A stretch of 64,000 bases of DNA from Desulfuromusa kysingii (lineage in GTDB: Bacteria > Desulfobacterota > Desulfuromonadia > Desulfuromonadales > Geopsychrobacteraceae), in NCBI RefSeq assembly GCF_900107645.1, contig NZ_FNQN01000013.1, forward strand, positions 22,966 through 86,965, read 5' to 3'. Both the position numbers and the translations under genes were made by a program. This document shows positions 61,981 through 64,000 of the stretch, piece by piece. The notes under the pieces were generated by a model that saw only the letters and a list, made by a program, of their open reading frames with translations, made no database searches and had not been told where the DNA came from. Position 1 is the stretch's first letter; each line of letters opens with the position of its first letter.

Positions 61981-63639
61981 ATGAAAATAGAAGCCAAAAT
62001 TGAAAACCTTAAAAAAATACTCGTTGATGATGAGAAATTTTATCAAATTCCAGACTATCAAAGGCCTTATTCTTGGGATAAAGATAATCTATCTGACTTA
62101 ATAGATGATTTAGTCTCGGCTTACCTTGAGAATAAAAAAGAAACGTATTTTTGTGGTTCTTTAGTTTTAGTCAATAATGAATCGGATTCTAGATTTGACA
62201 TTATAGATGGACAGCAAAGAACAACTACATTCACGATAATTTCATGTGTATTTAGAGATGTGTACTTGTCAGAGCTAGGACCGAAAGCAAAAGACTTCAT
62301 AAGCTCTTCAATTCAAGACAAATATGAAGACACTAAAAGGAAGTTGAAGTTTTTAACAAATGAGCAGTATCAAATTGACTTTGAAGAGACTGTTTTAAAG
62401 GGTATTGATTTTAAATCGACAAAACATATAGAAAAAGATTTTCCTAATAATAAGTATCTTCAAAATGCACATTACGTTAAAGGATTTCTGGAAGAAAAAT
62501 TTACTGAAAATGAAATCAAACCAGATGACTTCGTCATCTGGTTCTTTGAGAACGTAGTCTTAACGGTTATAACCTGCCCATCTCAAGACAGTGCAATTCA
62601 AATATTTAATGTTTTAAATGACAGAGGGATGCCTCTTAGTTCTATTGATATATTAAAGTCAACTTTAATGCAAAAGTTAGACGGAAAAGAAGATCGTAAT
62701 GCTTTTAAGGTAAAGTGGGAGTCTATTAATTCAAATATAAAGTTTTCTAATTTTGATTTAGATAGCATGCTGAACACATACTTGTATTATAAATTATCAA
62801 CTAACCCTAAGAGTAGATTAGATAAAGAACTTATAAGTGTTTTTTCCAAAGAAGGAAAAAGTGCTTTAGAAATAATTAAAGAAATAGGTGATTTCTCTCA
62901 GGCTTATGTAAAAATTCTGAATGAGGAAAATAAATATCTGTATTGCCTGAAATATTTAAAGCACAGAATATACTGGGTCAGCATTATGTCTACAGCCTTG
63001 TTTACAAATTACTCCAATATTGAAGAGCTAAAAAAACTATTAGTCGCCTACTACTATCAAAATTGGATTGCAGGGGCTACCGTAGCTAGGATTAAGCAAA
63101 CCAGCTTTAATATATTGAAGCTAATAAAGTCTAATGCTCCAATATCTGATATATCAACAGAAATGCAAGATAGTTTAAAGAAATACTCAACAACTAAAAC
63201 ATTCAAAGAAGAATTAGAGGGGAGTTGGGTATACGGTCGAAAATGGGATAGAGCCATCTTATTGTTAGTCGAATATTTTTCTAGTGACGACAGCAAGCAG
63301 AGTTATATTCCTATTGGAAGTAAATTACATTTAGAGCATATTTTACCTCAAAATCCAGATGATGAGGCTGGCTGGAAAAGCATCTTTAGCGTAGAGGAAC
63401 GTGAAAAGTGGACTAATTCCCTAGCTAACTTAACATTGCTTTCTATGAGGAAAAATATCCAAGCACAGAATTATTCCTACGAGAAAAAAATGGAAGCTTA
63501 TCAAGACAAGGATAATGTGGTTACACCATTCTTAATAACTCAATATATTATCAAGTGCGGAAAATGGGATATTGAAGAGCTAGAAAAAAGAGGCAAGCAC
63601 TTACACAACAGAATCATGGATAAATTGGATATATTCTAA
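61981..63639 (+). CDS. DUF262-DUF1524 (GmrSD-like) putative nuclease
   Basis: A 552-residue protein. The N-terminal DUF262 domain is ParB-like: YQIPDYQRPYSWDKDNL at 21-37 and the nucleotide-site motif DGQQRTT at 76-82. A helical middle follows, and the C-terminal DUF1524 domain has the His-Me-finger type nuclease site HLEHILPQNP (H450, H453) and NSLANLTLLSM...N..AQNYSYEKK. This is the layout of GmrS-GmrD fusions, type IV enzymes that cut glucosylated phage DNA, and of related anti-phage proteins. Base composition is far more AT-rich than the core genes, fitting its place in an integron cassette. Defence role inferred, target unknown. Confidence 0.9.
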   Translation: MKIEAKIENLKKILVDDEKFYQIPDYQRPYSWDKDNLSDLIDDLVSAYLENKKETYFCGSLVLVNNESDSRFDIIDGQQRTTTFTIISCVFRDVYLSELGPKAKDFISSSIQDKYEDTKRKLKFLTNEQYQIDFEETVLKGIDFKSTKHIEKDFPNNKYLQNAHYVKGFLEEKFTENEIKPDDFVIWFFENVVLTVITCPSQDSAIQIFNVLNDRGMPLSSIDILKSTLMQKLDGKEDRNAFKVKWESINSNIKFSNFDLDSMLNTYLYYKLSTNPKSRLDKELISVFSKEGKSALEIIKEIGDFSQAYVKILNEENKYLYCLKYLKHRIYWVSIMSTALFTNYSNIEELKKLLVAYYYQNWIAGATVARIKQTSFNILKLIKSNAPISDISTEMQDSLKKYSTTKTFKEELEGSWVYGRKWDRAILLLVEYFSSDDSKQSYIPIGSKLHLEHILPQNPDDEAGWKSIFSVEEREKWTNSLANLTLLSMRKNIQAQNYSYEKKMEAYQDKDNVVTPFLITQYIIKCGKWDIEELEKRGKHLHNRIMDKLDIF

Positions 63640-63645
63640 AAAATC

Positions 63646-63652
63646 ATCTAAC
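63646..63652 (+). other. R'' box of a truncated attC
   Basis: ATCTAAC, six bases after the stop of the DUF262 gene, complements GTTAGAT at the cassette start. A matching L'/R' half is not found downstream, so this attC appears to have lost its right side. Confidence 0.65.
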
Positions 63653-63688
63653 ACTTATCAGGCCCCCGGCCGTCAAGAGTAAAGATAA

Positions 63689-63841
63689 CCATTAACGCAA
63701 AAGATTTACTTTTCGTTCTTTGACAAGCGACTGATCAACCACGAATCATCCGGTTTCTGACTTGGGCTTTACGAACTGGCTGCAGATTTCGGATATGTGG
63801 ATGAGATGATCTCGCAAACGATCAAATATATAAAACCATAA
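63689..63841 (+). pseudogene. Remnant of a second cassette gene
   Basis: A frame of about 50 codons without a start codon, interrupted by TGA at 63758. It reads QKIYFSFFDKRLINHESSGF, stop, then LGLYELAADFGYVDEMIS, and ends in TAA (63839) that overlaps the R'' box of the attC, as genes in cassettes often do. The continuous sense across the TGA suggests a decayed gene; no family is recognised. Confidence 0.5.
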
Positions 63842-63907
63842 CAAGCGCATGTTGTCGGACTAGTTTTCCGCTGCGCTCCAAACTAGCCGCAAATGCGAGC
63901 GTTAGCC
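63836..63907 (+). repeat. Integron attC site
   Basis: A full attC by structure. Outer TAAC (63839) pairs with GTTA (63901). An unpaired AAG/AGC spacer follows, then CGCAT/ATGCG, TTG/CAA, CGG/CCG and CTAGTTT/AAACTAG. Single unpaired bases G63851, T63855 and A63859 lie on one side only, the extrahelical bases that guide the integrase. The end loop covers about 63867-63879. The 3' core site is GTTAGCC. Confidence 0.93.
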
Positions 63908-63922
63908 ATAAAAATTATAAAT

Positions 63923-64000
63923 ATGAAAACCATTGAAATCATACTTGAAAGCATTCTTTATATAAATATTTTGCTCTTCCCGTTAAGCACAATTCTACTG
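63923..64000 (+). CDS. Start of next cassette gene, membrane protein (3' end outside window)
   Basis: An open frame of 26 codons to the window edge, beginning 22 bases after the attC core site: MKTIEIILESILYINILLFP and on. It is AT-rich and strongly hydrophobic from residue 11, so it looks like the first membrane helix of a small membrane protein, a frequent type of cassette cargo. Start and direction fit a cassette; family cannot be told. Confidence 0.6.
   Translation, partial: MKTIEIILESILYINILLFPLSTILL

Larger units (their letters stand above)
61946..63901 (+). mobile_element. Integron gene cassette(s) carrying a DUF262 nuclease gene
   Basis: About 1.96 kb between the core site at 61945 and the core site at 63901. 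It has one AT-rich gene in the plus direction, with a 35-base leader and recombination sites at its 3' side, the usual cassette layout. Internal marks (ATCTAAC at 63646, then a gene remnant running into the full attC at 63836) suggest two cassettes fused by loss of the right half of the first attC. Confidence 0.78.

Noticed and set aside
1..64000. CRISPR array, prophage, rRNA or tRNA genes
   Set aside because: No regularly spaced repeats, phage structural genes or RNA-gene signatures were seen when reading the intergenic regions.

Overview
The window looks like a chromosomal segment of a delta-proteobacterium of the Desulfuromonadales type (Geobacter / Desulfuromonas / Pelobacter relatives). 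This rests on gene content: an energy-converting-hydrogenase-related (Ehr) operon without nickel ligands, the order mfd - PpiC lipoprotein - surA - pdxA - uvrA, a DFNGT-type HAD protein, an RRM protein beside rbgA, a TRAP transporter, a small entericidin, and a sensory diguanylate cyclase. The species cannot be fixed from the sequence. Most genes have mid-range base composition; the right edge is clearly AT-rich and foreign.

Layout. 1-4.3 kb: 3' end of ileS, lspA, yigZ, a 41-residue entericidin lipoprotein and a DUF309 gene. 4.3-8.3 kb (minus): CGGC protein, TVP38-type membrane protein, cardiolipin synthase, threonine ammonia-lyase. 8.6-14 kb (plus): a PycTM/DUF5706-like membrane protein overlapping rsmE by ATGA, an EamA transporter overlapping rsgA, and an SBP-PAS-PAS-GGDEF cyclase. 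14-19.1 kb (minus): a packed NAD-salvage and cofactor cluster (NimA-like, nucleoside-gate protein, folA, pncA, pncB, HI0933 flavoprotein). 19.2-27 kb: beta-barrel protein, two-component pair, azoR, nucleoside deoxyribosyltransferase, cytochrome c', a small exported four-Cys protein, and a GntR regulator with prpB. 27-30 kb (minus): HAD, RRM, rbgA, aroC.

30.1-40.1 kb (minus) holds an eight-gene operon: an HTH-EIIA regulator, two NuoL/HyfB-like antiporter subunits, HycD/NuoH-like, HyfE-like and HyfF/NuoN-like membrane subunits, a NuoCD/HycE-like large subunit and a NuoB-like small subunit with an N-terminal ferredoxin segment. The large subunit lacks the CxxC pairs that bind NiFe, so this is an Ehr-type redox-driven ion pump rather than a hydrogenase.

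40.4-51.3 kb: carbonic anhydrase, exported MsrB and MsrA, DUF4019 protein, U32 peptidase family protein, DsbC-like lipoprotein, a TRAP transporter with two paralogous solute receptors and one DctQ/DctM pair, and a PEGA lipoprotein. 51.5-61.2 kb (minus): uvrA, pdxA, surA, PpiC-type lipoprotein and mfd, a repair and envelope-folding block.

61.2-64 kb is an integron gene-cassette region. An AT-rich cassette carries a DUF262-DUF1524 (GmrSD-like) putative nuclease. Its left edge GTTAGAT (61945) is exactly complementary to ATCTAAC (63646) just after the gene. A full folded attC follows (63836-63907), and the next cassette gene begins at 63923. No integrase gene is visible. This array, the Ni-less Ehr operon and the orphan PycTM-like gene are the most interesting content.
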